DNA of 40,862 nt from NCBI RefSeq assembly GCF_900114235.1, contig NZ_FOSJ01000019.1:1-40862 (forward strand). The letters run 5' to 3'. The notes under the pieces are model-generated. The model was not told where the DNA came from and searched no databases. It saw only the letters and a program-made list of their open reading frames with translations. The DNA comes from Marinilactibacillus piezotolerans (GTDB lineage Bacteria > Bacillota > Bacilli > Lactobacillales > Carnobacteriaceae_A). Of the stretch, positions 7,404 through 19,377 are shown piece by piece (the stretch's first letter is position 1; the number at the start of each line of letters is the position of its first letter). The translations under genes and the position numbers were made by a program.

Positions 7404-8591
7404 ATGCCTAAAAAAACAGTAAAAGATCTAGAACTTAAAGGTAAAAAAGTATTAGTGCGTGCTGATTTTAACGTACCGATGAAAGACGGAAAAATCTCAA
7501 ACGATAACCGTATTCAAGCAGCGTTGCCTACCATCAAATATGTATTGGAACAAGGCGGAAAAGCTATCGTATTTTCTCACCTTGGTCGTGTAAAAACTGA
7601 AGAAGACAAAGCTGGTTTATCTCTAGCACCTGTTGCTGAGCGTCTAGGTGAATTATTGAATAAAAACGTTAAATTCGTAGCTCAAACTCGTGGAGAAGAA
7701 TTAGAATCTGCTGTTGACGGACTTTCAGAAGGCGAAGTATTAATGTTTGAAAATACTCGTTTTGAAGATGTAGACGGCAAAAAAGAAAGCAAAAATGATC
7801 CGGAATTAGGCAAATACTGGGCTAGCTTAGGTGACGTATTTGTAAATGATGCATTTGGTACAGCACACCGTGCTCATGCTTCTAACGTTGGAATTGCTTC
7901 TAACGTTGAATCAGCAGCTGGTTTCTTAGTAGAAAAAGAAATCAACTTCATCGGTGGAGCAGTTGATGAACCTAAACGTCCATTTGTTGCAATCTTAGGT
8001 GGCGCGAAAGTTTCAGATAAAATTGGTGTAATCGAAAACTTACTTTCTAAAGCTGACAAAGTACTGATTGGTGGCGGAATGACTTATACTTTCTATAAAG
8101 CTTTAGGGAAAGGTATCGGTAGCTCGCTTCTAGAAGAAGACAAAGTTTCTTTAGCAAAAGAACTGATCGAAAAAGCAGGAGACAAACTAGTACTTCCTGT
8201 TGATTCTGTTGTCGCTTCTGAGTTTTCTAACGATGTAGAAACTGAAGTAGTAGAAGGAGACGTTCCTGAAGGAAAAATGGGATTAGACGTTGGACCTAAA
8301 ACAGTTGAACTATTCGCTAAAGAACTTGAAGGCGCAAAAACAGTTGTATGGAACGGACCAATGGGCGTATTCGAAATGTCTAATTTCGCTAAAGGTACAA
8401 GTGATATCTGTGAAGTCTTAGCTAAACTGGATGATGCTACAACAATCATCGGTGGAGGAGATTCTGCAACTGCCGCTCAACAATTAGGATTTGAAGATGA
8501 TTTCAGTCATATTTCTACTGGTGGAGGAGCTTCATTAGAATATCTAGAGGGCAAAGAATTACCAGGAATCGCTGCTATTTCAGATAAATAA
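7404..8591 (+). CDS. pgk: Phosphoglycerate kinase
   Basis: PGK transfers the acyl phosphate of 1,3-bisphosphoglycerate to ADP, giving ATP and 3-phosphoglycerate. The 395-residue length is standard. Substrate-side motifs include [11 protein letters not shown] and the HLGR segment in the N-terminal domain; the nucleotide domain has [18 protein letters not shown] and the GGGDSATA loop. AAAGGAAGG precedes the ATG. The separate promoter-like site and the terminator-like element upstream suggest pgk onwards can be transcribed independently of cggR-gap-gap. Confidence 0.97.
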   Translation: MPKKTVKDLELKGKKVLVRADFNVPMKDGKISNDNRIQAALPTIKYVLEQGGKAIVFSHLGRVKTEEDKAGLSLAPVAERLGELLNKNVKFVAQTRGEELESAVDGLSEGEVLMFENTRFEDVDGKKESKNDPELGKYWASLGDVFVNDAFGTAHRAHASNVGIASNVESAAGFLVEKEINFIGGAVDEPKRPFVAILGGAKVSDKIGVIENLLSKADKVLIGGGMTYTFYKALGKGIGSSLLEEDKVSLAKELIEKAGDKLVLPVDSVVASEFSNDVETEVVEGDVPEGKMGLDVGPKTVELFAKELEGAKTVVWNGPMGVFEMSNFAKGTSDICEVLAKLDDATTIIGGGDSATAAQQLGFEDDFSHISTGGGASLEYLEGKELPGIAAISDK

Positions 8592-8625
8592 TTTAGTTTA
8601 AAATGGAACCATTAAAGAGTACAAT

Positions 8626-9464
<839 letters not shown>

Positions 9465-9465
9465 T

Positions 9466-10998
9466 ATGAGTAAAGCACCTGTAGCAATCATCATCCTAGA
9501 TGGATTTGGATGGAGAGAAGAGTCATACGGGAATGCTGTAATGCAAGCGAATAAGCCTAATTTTGATCGTTACTGGGAAACTTATCCACATTCTACTATG
9601 CAGGCATCTGGACTTGCTGTAGGACTTCCAGAAGGACAAATGGGGAATTCTGAGGTTGGACACACTAACATTGGTGCTGGCCGAATTGTATATCAAAGTA
9701 TTACTCGTATCGACAAAGCGATCGAAGATAAAGAATTACAGACAAATGAAGCATTAAATGGTGCGTTCGATCATGTAAAAGAAAAGGATTCAGCACTACA
9801 CTTCTTTGGATTAATCTCAGACGGTGGTGTGCACAGTCATTCTCGTCATCTAACTGCTTTATTAAAAACAGCAAAAGAAAAAGGCATCAGCAAAGTTTAT
9901 GTTCATGCATTTACTGATGGCCGAGATGTTGCACCTGATTCAGGAGCTGGATTTATTCAGGATCTGCAAGATGTTATGTCAGAACTTGGCGTAGGTTCTG
10001 TAGCTTCTGTGTCTGGACGTTTTTATGCGATGGACCGCGATAATCGCTGGCCGCGTATTCAAAAAGCTTATGATGCAATTTTCAATGGTGAAGGTGTTAA
10101 AGCAACTGATCCAGTCGAAGCTGTTAAATCAAGCTATAAAAACGAAACAATGGATGAATTTATCGTGCCTACTGTTATCGAAAAAGATGGTAAACCAGTT
10201 GCAACTGTTCAAGATAATGATGCAATTGTGTTCTTCAACTTCCGTCCTGACCGTGCAAGTGAACTTTCACGTGCAATCACTGAACCGGACTTTGATGAGT
10301 TTGACCGTAAAAACACACCAAAAAATATCAAATTCATTACGATGACACAATACACTGCGGATATGAAAGCAGATGTTATGTTCCCGCCAATACACTTGAA
10401 AAATGTTATCGGGGAAGTATTAGCTGATCACGGATTAACTCAACTTCGCATTGCTGAAACTGAGAAATATCCACACGTTACATTCTTCATGAATGGTGGT
10501 ACAAATGATGAATTTCCAGGAGAAAATCGTATCTTGATTCCTTCTCCAAAAGTTGAAACTTATGATTTGAAACCAGAAATGAGTGCTTATGAAGTAACAG
10601 ATGCATTAGTTGAAGATATTCAAAATGATAAGCACGATGCAATCATCTTGAATTTTGCAAACCCTGATATGGTAGGCCATTCTGGTATGTTAGAACCGAC
10701 TATCAAAGCGATAGAAGCAGTTGATGAGAATCTTGGTAGAGTAGTAGACTTGATTTTAGAAAAAGGTGGATCAGCAATTATCTTTGCAGACCACGGAAAT
10801 TCTGATACTGAGTTGACTCCAGAAGGTAAGCCTCATACAGCTCATACTACTGTACCAGTTCCAGTCATTGTAACTAAAAAAGGACTACACTTGCGTAATG
10901 ACGGTAAGTTAGCAGATGTATCCCCTACAATGCTTGATTTATTAGGGATTGAAAAGCCTGAAGAGATGACAGGGGAAAGCTTAATCATTAACGGTTAA
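9466..10998 (+). CDS. gpmI: 2,3-bisphosphoglycerate-independent phosphoglycerate mutase
   Basis: This manganese-dependent mutase converts 3-phosphoglycerate to 2-phosphoglycerate. The 510-residue length and alkaline-phosphatase-like motifs fit i[11 protein letters not shown] (metal Asp), [10 protein letters not shown] with the nucleophilic serine near residue 62, [18 protein letters not shown], and C-terminal GHSGM and FADHGNSD metal ligands. Many lactobacilli and streptococci rely on the cofactor-dependent enzyme instead, so its place here is informative for lineage. It starts one base after tpiA. Confidence 0.96.
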   Translation: MSKAPVAIIILDGFGWREESYGNAVMQANKPNFDRYWETYPHSTMQASGLAVGLPEGQMGNSEVGHTNIGAGRIVYQSITRIDKAIEDKELQTNEALNGAFDHVKEKDSALHFFGLISDGGVHSHSRHLTALLKTAKEKGISKVYVHAFTDGRDVAPDSGAGFIQDLQDVMSELGVGSVASVSGRFYAMDRDNRWPRIQKAYDAIFNGEGVKATDPVEAVKSSYKNETMDEFIVPTVIEKDGKPVATVQDNDAIVFFNFRPDRASELSRAITEPDFDEFDRKNTPKNIKFITMTQYTADMKADVMFPPIHLKNVIGEVLADHGLTQLRIAETEKYPHVTFFMNGGTNDEFPGENRILIPSPKVETYDLKPEMSAYEVTDALVEDIQNDKHDAIILNFANPDMVGHSGMLEPTIKAIEAVDENLGRVVDLILEKGGSAIIFADHGNSDTELTPEGKPHTAHTTVPVPVIVTKKGLHLRNDGKLADVSPTMLDLLGIEKPEEMTGESLIING

Positions 10999-11088
10999 TA
11001 TTTTCATCGTCTCGACATTAATGATGTATTTAACCACTTAAAAAGTGAGTATAAATAAAAAAACAAAAGTCAAAGGAGATAATTATAA

Positions 11089-12390
<1,302 letters not shown>

Positions 12391-12424
12391 TTTAATCTTC
12401 TGATCAACGGATCAAGAAAATTCG

Positions 12425-12465
12425 ATAGCCGCTTACTGGAGTCTCCAGTAAGCGGCTATTTTTTT
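12425..12465 (+). terminator. Terminator of the glycolytic operon
   Basis: A perfect 16-bp stem (12425-12440 with 12444-12459), a GTC loop and seven T's. Confidence 0.95.
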
Positions 12466-12560
12466 AACTAAGCTAGTCGTTGAAATTTAACAGATGACTA
12501 AATAAAGAAATTTGCTTTACTATAGTAAAATAAATGGAGAAGCTTGTTTTCTCATATCAT

Positions 12561-13466
12561 TTAACTATGCTTTCGTAAATCTTCTTTGTCAGTTACAAGT
12601 TCGATTGTAGAGTGAGTTACATTATAATCCTGTAACTGGTTACGTACCTGTGTTTTGATTTTTGATGCATCCCCCATGTTTTCAGAAGAAACGAGTAAAG
12701 TTACTGAAAAAGCATTCTCTTGTCCATCAATAGACCAGAAATGAAAATGAGAAAAGTCATCAATCTCTTCGATGGCAAGAATGTTTTTTTCTAATTCATT
12801 CAAATCTACTCCTTTTGGCACACTTTCTAGAAAAATCGTTAAAGTATTATAAAACTTTGGAACAGCTTGAACAAAAATGTAAATGGCAATACCAATGGAT
12901 AGTATAGGATCTAATATATATAAGTTTGAAAACTCCATAATGATACTTGCAAGGAGAACACCTATCCAACCAAGAACATCTTCTAGCATATGCAGATTCA
13001 GAAAACTTTCATTTTTGGATTTTCCTTTGCTCATAAGCCAGGCAGCATATCCATTGATTGCAATCGCAAAAATTGAAATCCACAGCATTCCAGATGAATT
13101 GACAGGTTGCGGATCGAAGAGTAAAGGAACGCTTCTAAAAGCGACTAGAATAGATCCAGCTAGTAAAACGACTGCTGTAATCAAGGCTCCTAGTAAAGAA
13201 AACCGTTGATAACCGAAACTGAATTTATCATTGCTTTTTTTGGTAGAATATTTCTGGAAAAATAAGGCAAGCCCTACTGAAACAGAATCTCCTAGATCAT
13301 GTACAGCATCCGATAAAATAGCTGAACTATTGAAAATAAAACCAAAAATAAATTCCAGACCGGAAAATACAAGGTTTAAGATAAACACTATTCCAATGTT
13401 TTTGACAATTTTGTCATTTTTAGTAGTGAAATGGGAGTCATGGTTATTTTTATTTTGAATAGGCAA
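12561..13466 (-). CDS. Cation diffusion facilitator (zinc-type) efflux protein
   Basis: CDF proteins export Zn2+ or similar divalent metals in exchange for protons. The 301-residue protein has about six membrane helices between residues 20 and 205 and a cytoplasmic ferredoxin-like C-terminal domain. Both metal-site motifs are visible: SDAVHDLGD in helix 2 and HMLEDVLGW (HxxxD) in helix 5. The N-terminus contains a short histidine stretch (NNHDSH). The start is taken as TTG eight bases after GGAGGAA, with no in-frame ATG nearby. It diverges from a ZIP-family gene; opposite transport directions side by side suggest shared metal homeostasis control. Confidence 0.9.
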   Translation of the reverse strand: MPIQNKNNHDSHFTTKNDKIVKNIGIVFILNLVFSGLEFIFGFIFNSSAILSDAVHDLGDSVSVGLALFFQKYSTKKSNDKFSFGYQRFSLLGALITAVVLLAGSILVAFRSVPLLFDPQPVNSSGMLWISIFAIAINGYAAWLMSKGKSKNESFLNLHMLEDVLGWIGVLLASIIMEFSNLYILDPILSIGIAIYIFVQAVPKFYNTLTIFLESVPKGVDLNELEKNILAIEEIDDFSHFHFWSIDGQENAFSVTLLVSSENMGDASKIKTQVRNQLQDYNVTHSTIELVTDKEDLRKHS

Positions 13467-13524
13467 TTCAATTCCTCCGATATATGATGTATAGTATACT
13501 AGTAGTAACTAAATTCTTACATTA

Positions 13525-13552
13525 ATTATACTGTTCCTTGATTGTGGAACAA
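13525..13552 (-). promoter_or_regulatory. CDF promoter with an inverted repeat in its spacer
   Basis: On the minus strand TTGTTC (13552-13547), a 16-bp spacer and TATAAT (13530-13525) form a promoter. The palindrome TGTTCC-N8-GGAACA (13532-13537 / 13546-13551) fills the spacer, an operator position typical for a metal-responsive repressor or MerR-type activator. It also lies upstream of the divergent ZIP gene. Confidence 0.55.
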
Positions 13553-13596
13553 AATTATAAGAACTACAGAAATTTATTTAAAAGGAGAAAAGTAGT

Positions 13597-14418
13597 ATGC
13601 TTGAAACATTTAGTTCATTTCACCCGGTTCTACAAGCTTTATTAGCGGGACTTTTTACTTGGAGTTGTACAATATTCGGTTCTGCATTTGTTTTCTTATT
13701 TAAAGATATCAATCGAAAATTCTTAGATGTGATGAATGGTTTTGCAGCCGGAGTTATGATAGCTGCATCTTTCTGGTCTCTATTAGCTCCGTCGATTGCC
13801 AATGCGGAAGATAGTGGGTATGGGATCTGGGCTTTTGTACCAGCTGCTGTTGGATTTATGGTCGGAGGATTCTTCTTAAGACTAATTGATGTAGTGATTC
13901 CGCATTTACATTTGAATGAACCAGAAGAAAATAGTGAAGGACCAAAAACTAAAGCTTCAAAGAACTTGCTTCTTTTTCTAGCTATTACCATACATAATAT
14001 ACCAGAAGGTTTATCAGTTGGTGTTGCATTTGGAGCTATCGTGGCAGGTGCAGCTAACGGAGATGCTTCTTTAAGTGCTGTGGGATTAGCTATCGGGATC
14101 GGAATTCAAAATATACCAGAAGGATCTGCTTTGTCCATGCCGATTAGAGCGGCAGGCAGTAGTAGACTTAAAGCGTTCAATTATGGTCAACTTTCAGCAA
14201 TTGTTGAACCAATTGCTGCAGTTATCGGGGCAGTTGCAGTTATTTCTATGGCAGCTATTTTACCGTATGCATTAGCCTTTGCAGCCGGAGCTATGATTTT
14301 TGTCGTAGTCGAAGAGCTGATTCCAGAATCTCAGACGAACGGAAATAAAGATATTGCTACCTTATCACTAATGGTCGGCTTTGTGATTATGATGATTCTG
14401 GACGTTGCATTAGGGTAA
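13597..14418 (+). CDS. ZIP family metal transporter
   Basis: The 273-residue protein has eight predicted membrane helices and the two hallmark ZIP motifs: HNIPEGLSVGVAFG in helix IV and GIQNIPEGSALSMP in helix V. They build the binuclear metal site for Zn2+, Fe2+ or Mn2+ uptake. The loop between helices III and IV (PHLHLNEPEENSEG) is short with two histidines. AAAAGGAGAAA precedes the ATG. It diverges from the CDF gene 130 bases away. The cargo cannot be fixed from sequence; zinc is the best guess. Confidence 0.9.
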   Translation: MLETFSSFHPVLQALLAGLFTWSCTIFGSAFVFLFKDINRKFLDVMNGFAAGVMIAASFWSLLAPSIANAEDSGYGIWAFVPAAVGFMVGGFFLRLIDVVIPHLHLNEPEENSEGPKTKASKNLLLFLAITIHNIPEGLSVGVAFGAIVAGAANGDASLSAVGLAIGIGIQNIPEGSALSMPIRAAGSSRLKAFNYGQLSAIVEPIAAVIGAVAVISMAAILPYALAFAAGAMIFVVVEELIPESQTNGNKDIATLSLMVGFVIMMILDVALG

Positions 14419-14540
14419 GTTTAGAATAAGTTGAGTAAAGAGGAATTCATGTATATGTATCAATAATGGCTCTAGTAATACGAAAACGTTTGTGCTATAT
14501 TAGGTAGTGAGAGACTTATGAAAGGGAGGTCAATTCCGAG

Positions 14541-14771
14541 ATGTATGATATATTATTAGGATTTATGCTCGTATTATCAGTATTTATTATAATCGTAGTT
14601 GCAATGCAGCCAACAAAAACGCAGAATGCGTCTAATGCCTTTTTAGGTGGGGCAAGTCAATTATTTGGAAAACAAAAAGCACGAGGGTTTGAAGCCGTTT
14701 TGATTAAAACGACAATCGTCTGCATTGTACTTTTCTTTATTCTTGCAATAGCCCTGACTCGATTCTTTTAA
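14541..14771 (+). CDS. secG: Preprotein translocase subunit SecG
   Basis: SecG is the small accessory subunit of the SecYEG channel. The 76-residue protein has two membrane helices (about residues 3-22 and 54-74) around a conserved cytoplasmic loop with NAFLGGASQLFGKQKARG. AAAGGGAGG lies 13 bases ahead of the ATG. It heads the conserved Firmicute run secG, carboxylesterase, rnr, smpB, although a complex terminator separates it from the esterase. Confidence 0.95.
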   Translation: MYDILLGFMLVLSVFIIIVVAMQPTKTQNASNAFLGGASQLFGKQKARGFEAVLIKTTIVCIVLFFILAIALTRFF

Positions 14772-14797
14772 TTGATTTAAAATACAAACTGATCAAG

Positions 14798-14870
14798 GAG
14801 CAAATCCAAAGGACTTGAGCATAGCGATCCAGCATGCTTGAGTGAACAATGGAGTTGCTCTTTTTATTTT
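14798..14870 (+). terminator. Branched terminator after secG
   Basis: Outer stem GAGCAA (14798-14803) pairs with TTGCTC (14855-14860) and is followed by TTTTTATTTT. It encloses a 10-bp inner stem (14813-14822 with 14834-14843, two G-U pairs). This is larger than a standard terminator. Confidence 0.75.
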
Positions 14871-14976
14871 GACTCATCAGTGGTAAATGAAGGGCGATTT
14901 GCCCGGCATTGTATTTTGGTATTAAAAAAGTATCAAGTAAGGTAAAATAGAGGTATAGATTTAAGGAGTGAAAAGA

Positions 14977-15726
14977 ATGAGAGATAGAACAATCTTTTTC
15001 GAAAAAGGACCGCGAGCCGTTTTGCTGTTTCACGCATTTACAAGTACTCCAAATGATGTGAGAAGTTTAGCACGTGCCTTAGAGCGGGCTGATTATACAG
15101 TTTATGCACCGACTTTATCTGGTCATGGAACAGAAAATCCGGATGATTTATTTAATTATGGAATCGAAGACTGGAAAAAAGACGGTGAAAAAGCTTATAA
15201 ATTTTTAAAAGAAAAAGGATATGAAGAAATTACTGCTTTTGGGCTTTCTTTAGGAGGTGTTGTTGCTACACATCTTATGCTAACAAAAAATGTCTTAGCG
15301 GCAGGAACCTTTTCTTCACCAGTGATTGACAATCAAGAGAGCCATGTGCCGAAGAACTTTATGATCTGGTATGAAAATATGAAGGAACAAGCAGGATATT
15401 CTAGAGAAGAAATTGCTGGATTAAAGACAGCGGCTGAACCACAGTTAAAAATGATACTAACAGGGCTGAATGATTTTATACAAACGATGGTCCCACAATA
15501 CAAAAATGTTGAAGGAAGTGTATTTATAGGGCAAGGTGGAAGAGATGAAATGATCAATCCTCATCAATCCGGTGAATACCGAGATGCTTTAGTAAATGCA
15601 AATGTAGATTTTCACTGGTACGACGAAGGCCCGCATAGTATTACGACTGGGCCAACTGGAAAAGAGTTGCAAGTCGACTTATTATCATTCTTATCTACAT
15701 TAGAATGGAATGGAGGCAATACATGA
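14977..15726 (+). CDS. est: Carboxylesterase (Est30-like alpha/beta hydrolase)
   Basis: This 249-residue alpha/beta hydrolase has the HAFTSTPNDVR oxyanion region, the nucleophile elbow GLSLGG with Ser91, GGRDEMINP with a candidate acid and GPHSITTG with the catalytic histidine. This set is typical of the Est30/YvaK carboxylesterase found between secG and rnr in Bacilli. The ATG start is chosen over the GTG nine bases upstream because AAGGAG sits eight bases before it and would abut the GTG. The stop overlaps the rnr start (ATGA), so the two are coupled. The physiological ester is unknown. Confidence 0.92.
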   Translation: MRDRTIFFEKGPRAVLLFHAFTSTPNDVRSLARALERADYTVYAPTLSGHGTENPDDLFNYGIEDWKKDGEKAYKFLKEKGYEEITAFGLSLGGVVATHLMLTKNVLAAGTFSSPVIDNQESHVPKNFMIWYENMKEQAGYSREEIAGLKTAAEPQLKMILTGLNDFIQTMVPQYKNVEGSVFIGQGGRDEMINPHQSGEYRDALVNANVDFHWYDEGPHSITTGPTGKELQVDLLSFLSTLEWNGGNT

Positions 15727-18026
15727 GTAGAGAAATGAACGACGAAGTAAATGAAGAAATAGAACAGTTAAAACAAGAAATTATAACATTTATCGAACAC
15801 AGTGAATTAAGCAGTGTGGAAGTCAATGATATCAGCGAAGGATTAAACAGTACAGGTTCCAAAGCTTTTAAAAAACTGGTGAACGCCATAGCAGAATTAG
15901 AACGTGAAGGGAGAATTATACTGACACAGCAAGGGCGATTTAAACTTAAAGAGGCAGAACCAGTTATGCAAGGGGTATTTAGCGGAACAGATAAAGGTTT
16001 TGGATTTGTCCCTCTCGAAGAATTTGAAGAAGACATCTTTATTCCACCGCATGAGACAAATTCTGCCTTGAATGGCGATTTAGTTACGATTGAAGTGACC
16101 AAGGAAGCTGTTCCATGGAAAGGCAAAGGACCAGTCGGAAGGGTACTTGAAGTAGTTGAACGTGCGACGAAATCACTTGTTGGAGAATTTCATGCGTATA
16201 CAGATGATGAAGTAGAAAAATTTGGTCTATTTGGATATGTTAAGACACAGAACAAAAAGCTGCCAAGTATGAAACTTCAGATTACTGCTAAAGGAATTCG
16301 ACCGGTCGAAGGCAGTATCGTTCAAGTTGAAGTAACACAGTACCCGAGATCAAGCGAAGAAGACATGTACGGAATCATTATGCGTACAATCGGACATAAA
16401 GATGAACCAGGCATTGAAATTTTAACAATTGTAAACAAATATGGGATTCCATCTGAATTTCCAGAAGAAGTCATTGAAGAAGCGGAAGCTGTACCAGAAA
16501 AGATTGCAGAAGAAGACTTAGCGGGTAGAAGAGATCTGCGAGACGAAGTAATCGTAACGATTGATGGAGCAGATGCAAAAGATCTAGATGATGCAGTGGT
16601 CGTCAAGAGACTTGAAAATGGGCATTTCCACTTAGGCGTTCATATTGCAGATGTTTCTCATTATGTAAAAGAAGACAGTCCTATGGATCAAGAAGCATTT
16701 GAACGTGGTACTAGTGTCTATTTAACTGACAGAGTTATTCCAATGCTGCCACAGAGATTATCAAATGGAATCTGCTCCCTCCATCCAAATGTTGACAGAT
16801 TGACACTTAGTTGTGAGATGGAAATTGATCGTTCAGGAGACGTTGTCAGCTATGAAATATTCCCAAGTGTGATTCGGTCTTATCGTCGGATGACTTATTC
16901 AGCTGTGAACGATATACTCATGGAAAAAGATCCTGCAGCAATGGAGGAACATGCTGACCTTGTAGACTTGTTTGAAACAATGGGAGAACTTCACCATATA
17001 TTGGAGAAGAAAAGAGAACAACGAGGTTCCATTGATTTTGATTCGATAGAAGCAAAAATCGAAGTGGACTCTGAAGGGAATCCAACTGATATTGTTATTC
17101 GTGAACGTGGTGTGGGGGAACGATTGATTGAATCATTCATGCTTGCCGCAAATGAAACTGTATCAGAATATTACGCAAAACGAGATCTACCCATACTTTA
17201 TCGTATCCATGCTCGTCCAGACGAAGCTAAAATGCAGCGATTCCTGGAATTCGTTACTAGTTTTGGAATCAATGTAAAAGGAACAAAAGACAGTGTTTCT
17301 CCTAAAGACTTACAAGCTGTAATGAAAGAAGTAAAAGGAAAACCGGAAGAAACGGTCATCAGTATGCTGATGCTGAGATCAATGCAGCAAGCTAAGTATG
17401 ATGTAGATCCTATTGGACACTATGGATTAGCTGCTGATTATTATTCCCACTTTACTTCTCCAATCAGACGTTATCCAGATCTGATTTTACATCGTCTGAT
17501 TCATTACTATGATGAAATAGCTAAAGATGAAAAAGCACGTAAGAGATGGGAGAAAAAACTCCCTGAAATTGCAGAACACAGTTCTAAAACTGAACGCCGT
17601 GCAGTGGACGCTGAAAGAGAAACAGACGAGTTGAAGAAAACAGAATTCATGGAAAGTAAGATTGGTGAAGAATTTGAAGGTCTGGTTACATCGGTTACAA
17701 ACTTTGGAATGTTCGTCCAATTACCCAACTCTGTTGAAGGATTAGTTCATATTTCAAAAATGAATGATGACTATTATGAATTCAGCGAACGTGGACTATT
17801 GTTGATTGGACAACATACAGGTAAAATCTTCCGAATTGGAGAACCTGTAAAAGTCAAACTGGTAGCAGCGAATAAAGAAGGATATCAGATTGACTTTGAA
17901 TTATCTGACTTACCAGAAGGTGAAAAACCTAAGAAAAAGAAACACGATAAAAAAGCTGATCGTAAAAATCAGCATACACAAAAAAGAAAAACCAAGAAAA
18001 AAAGAACAGGCAAACGCAAGCAATAG
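15723..18026 (+). CDS. rnr: Ribonuclease R
   Basis: RNase R is a 3'-to-5' exoribonuclease that digests structured RNA and helps remove stalled mRNA in trans-translation. The 767-residue protein has an N-terminal winged-helix region, two cold-shock domains (about residues 70-220), the RNB catalytic core with DGADAKDLDDAV (magnesium aspartates) and HYGLAADYYSHFTSPIRRYPD, an S1 domain near residues 640-725 and a lysine-rich tail. The ATG at 15723 is preferred since GGAGG lies just upstream. Placement with smpB fits its role in the tmRNA pathway. Confidence 0.96.
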   Translation: MSREMNDEVNEEIEQLKQEIITFIEHSELSSVEVNDISEGLNSTGSKAFKKLVNAIAELEREGRIILTQQGRFKLKEAEPVMQGVFSGTDKGFGFVPLEEFEEDIFIPPHETNSALNGDLVTIEVTKEAVPWKGKGPVGRVLEVVERATKSLVGEFHAYTDDEVEKFGLFGYVKTQNKKLPSMKLQITAKGIRPVEGSIVQVEVTQYPRSSEEDMYGIIMRTIGHKDEPGIEILTIVNKYGIPSEFPEEVIEEAEAVPEKIAEEDLAGRRDLRDEVIVTIDGADAKDLDDAVVVKRLENGHFHLGVHIADVSHYVKEDSPMDQEAFERGTSVYLTDRVIPMLPQRLSNGICSLHPNVDRLTLSCEMEIDRSGDVVSYEIFPSVIRSYRRMTYSAVNDILMEKDPAAMEEHADLVDLFETMGELHHILEKKREQRGSIDFDSIEAKIEVDSEGNPTDIVIRERGVGERLIESFMLAANETVSEYYAKRDLPILYRIHARPDEAKMQRFLEFVTSFGINVKGTKDSVSPKDLQAVMKEVKGKPEETVISMLMLRSMQQAKYDVDPIGHYGLAADYYSHFTSPIRRYPDLILHRLIHYYDEIAKDEKARKRWEKKLPEIAEHSSKTERRAVDAERETDELKKTEFMESKIGEEFEGLVTSVTNFGMFVQLPNSVEGLVHISKMNDDYYEFSERGLLLIGQHTGKIFRIGEPVKVKLVAANKEGYQIDFELSDLPEGEKPKKKKHDKKADRKNQHTQKRKTKKKRTGKRKQ

Positions 18027-18052
18027 CCTTAAATAGAAGGAGGGTGATATAG

Positions 18053-18514
18053 GTGCCTAAAGGAGAAGGCAAACTGATTGCTCAAAACAGGAAAGCTAGA
18101 TATGAATATAGCATATTGGATACAGTTGAAGCTGGAATTGTACTCAACGGGACAGAAATCAAGTCTATCAGAGCGGGTAGAATCAACCTGAAAGATGGCT
18201 ATGCAGGCATCCGAAATGGTGAGATGTATTTATATAACGTGCATATCGCACCATTTGAAAAAGGAAATCAGTTCAATCATGATCCATTAAGAACACGAAA
18301 GCTGCTGATGAAAAAGAAGCAGATCGACAAGTTCACTGGAGAGGTGAAGCAAGGTGGAGTGACGATCGTTCCACTAAAAGTCTATATTAAAAATGGATAT
18401 GCTAAAGTACTCATCGGACTAGCTAAAGGGAAGAAACAATATGACAAACGCGAATCAATCAAACGCAAAGATCAGAAACGTCAAGTTGAACGTGCGTTGA
18501 AGGATTATCGTTAA
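18053..18514 (+). CDS. smpB: SsrA-binding protein SmpB
   Basis: SmpB escorts tmRNA to stalled ribosomes. The 153-residue protein has the OB-fold motifs [44 protein letters not shown] and RTRKLLM, and the basic tail ([18 protein letters not shown]) that mimics a codon in the decoding site. The start is a GTG nine bases after AAGGAGGG. It follows rnr by 26 bases. Its partner ssrA is not adjacent as in many Firmicutes but about 5 kb downstream on the other strand. Confidence 0.97.
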   Translation: MPKGEGKLIAQNRKARYEYSILDTVEAGIVLNGTEIKSIRAGRINLKDGYAGIRNGEMYLYNVHIAPFEKGNQFNHDPLRTRKLLMKKKQIDKFTGEVKQGGVTIVPLKVYIKNGYAKVLIGLAKGKKQYDKRESIKRKDQKRQVERALKDYR

Positions 18515-18522
18515 TTAAGGTT

Positions 18523-18558
18523 AAAAGCATCAGAACATAATTGTTCCGATGCTTTTTT
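18523..18558 (+). terminator. Terminator after smpB
   Basis: Stem AAAAGCATC (18523-18531) / GATGCTTTT (18548-18556) with an inner AACA/TGTT pairing, ending in T's. Confidence 0.85.
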
Positions 18559-18670
18559 ATTCTAAATATACTCAACTTTAATATGAACTTTACCTCATTC
18601 TCTTAGCATCCGTCATATAAGTCTGTTACAATAAATAAGAAGACATAAATTGGAAGGAGCAACACTAATT

Positions 18671-19351
18671 ATGACTACTAAAGGTGTCACGATTTATTTT
18701 GTTCGTCATGGAGAAACCTATTTGAACCATTACGGACGTATGCAAGGATGGAGCAATGCTCCATTAACGGATAACGGAATTGAAGATGTTCGCCGCTGCG
18801 GACGCGGATTATCTGATGTGAAATTTGATGCAGTATATACAAGTGATTTAACACGTACTCAAGATACAGCTTCTATTATTCTAGAGGAAAATAAACAGAC
18901 TGATAAAATGGATATGGTTCAAATGCCTGAATTTAGAGAAGTGTTTTTTGGTTCATATGAAGGCATGCCCGGATCAGAAGCGTGGGGGAAAGTCGCTGAA
19001 CATATGGGATACGACACTTCACGCGATATGTTCTTAAATACAGAAATTCCTGATCGAATGAATGCATTTCGAGAAGCAGATCCTTATCATGATGCAGAAA
19101 ACTTTATGATGTTCTGGAATCGTGTGGAACAAGGTCTGATTAAATTGATTGACAAACATCGGGATACTGGAGAGACTATATTACTAGTAGCTCATGGGGG
19201 AACAATTCGTTATATACTACAGAACCTGATTCCTGACTTAACAGATACAAAAGCATTGCTGAACGCAAGTGTATCTGTAGCGGCTTATCACGATGGTAAA
19301 TATCATCTTGACCGTTACAATGATGTTTCTCATTTTAGAGATGAAGAATAA
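18671..19351 (+). CDS. Histidine phosphatase family protein (PhoE/PGAM-like)
   Basis: The 226-residue protein carries the histidine phosphatase signature FVRHGETYLN with the phosphorylated histidine, the second arginine region (TSDLTRTQDTA), FREVFFGSYEG with the acid residue and VAHGGTIRYIL with the second histidine. This matches broad-specificity phosphatases of the PhoE type. It is unlikely to be the glycolytic mutase, since gpmI is present. The ATG is preferred over the TTG 21 bases upstream, because GGAAGGAGC overlaps that TTG. The next gene, a HAD phosphatase, follows after 26 bases. The substrate is unknown. Confidence 0.88.
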   Translation: MTTKGVTIYFVRHGETYLNHYGRMQGWSNAPLTDNGIEDVRRCGRGLSDVKFDAVYTSDLTRTQDTASIILEENKQTDKMDMVQMPEFREVFFGSYEGMPGSEAWGKVAEHMGYDTSRDMFLNTEIPDRMNAFREADPYHDAENFMMFWNRVEQGLIKLIDKHRDTGETILLVAHGGTIRYILQNLIPDLTDTKALLNASVSVAAYHDGKYHLDRYNDVSHFRDEE

Positions 19352-19377
19352 AATTAGTTAGATTTGAGGATAAAGTA

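Noticed and set aside
7874-8449. Long open frames antisense to pgk and other glycolytic genes
   Set aside because: They mirror the strong codon bias of the sense genes, have low-complexity Ser/Ala/Pro composition and lack ribosome binding sites.
18533-18547. LexA-like GAAC...GTTC palindrome after smpB
   Set aside because: The spacing is six bases and it forms the upper stem of the smpB terminator.
18671-19351. Cofactor-dependent phosphoglycerate mutase (GpmA)
   Set aside because: The RHGE motif is shared, but the protein lacks the GpmA-specific insert and substrate motifs and fits broad-specificity phosphatases better.
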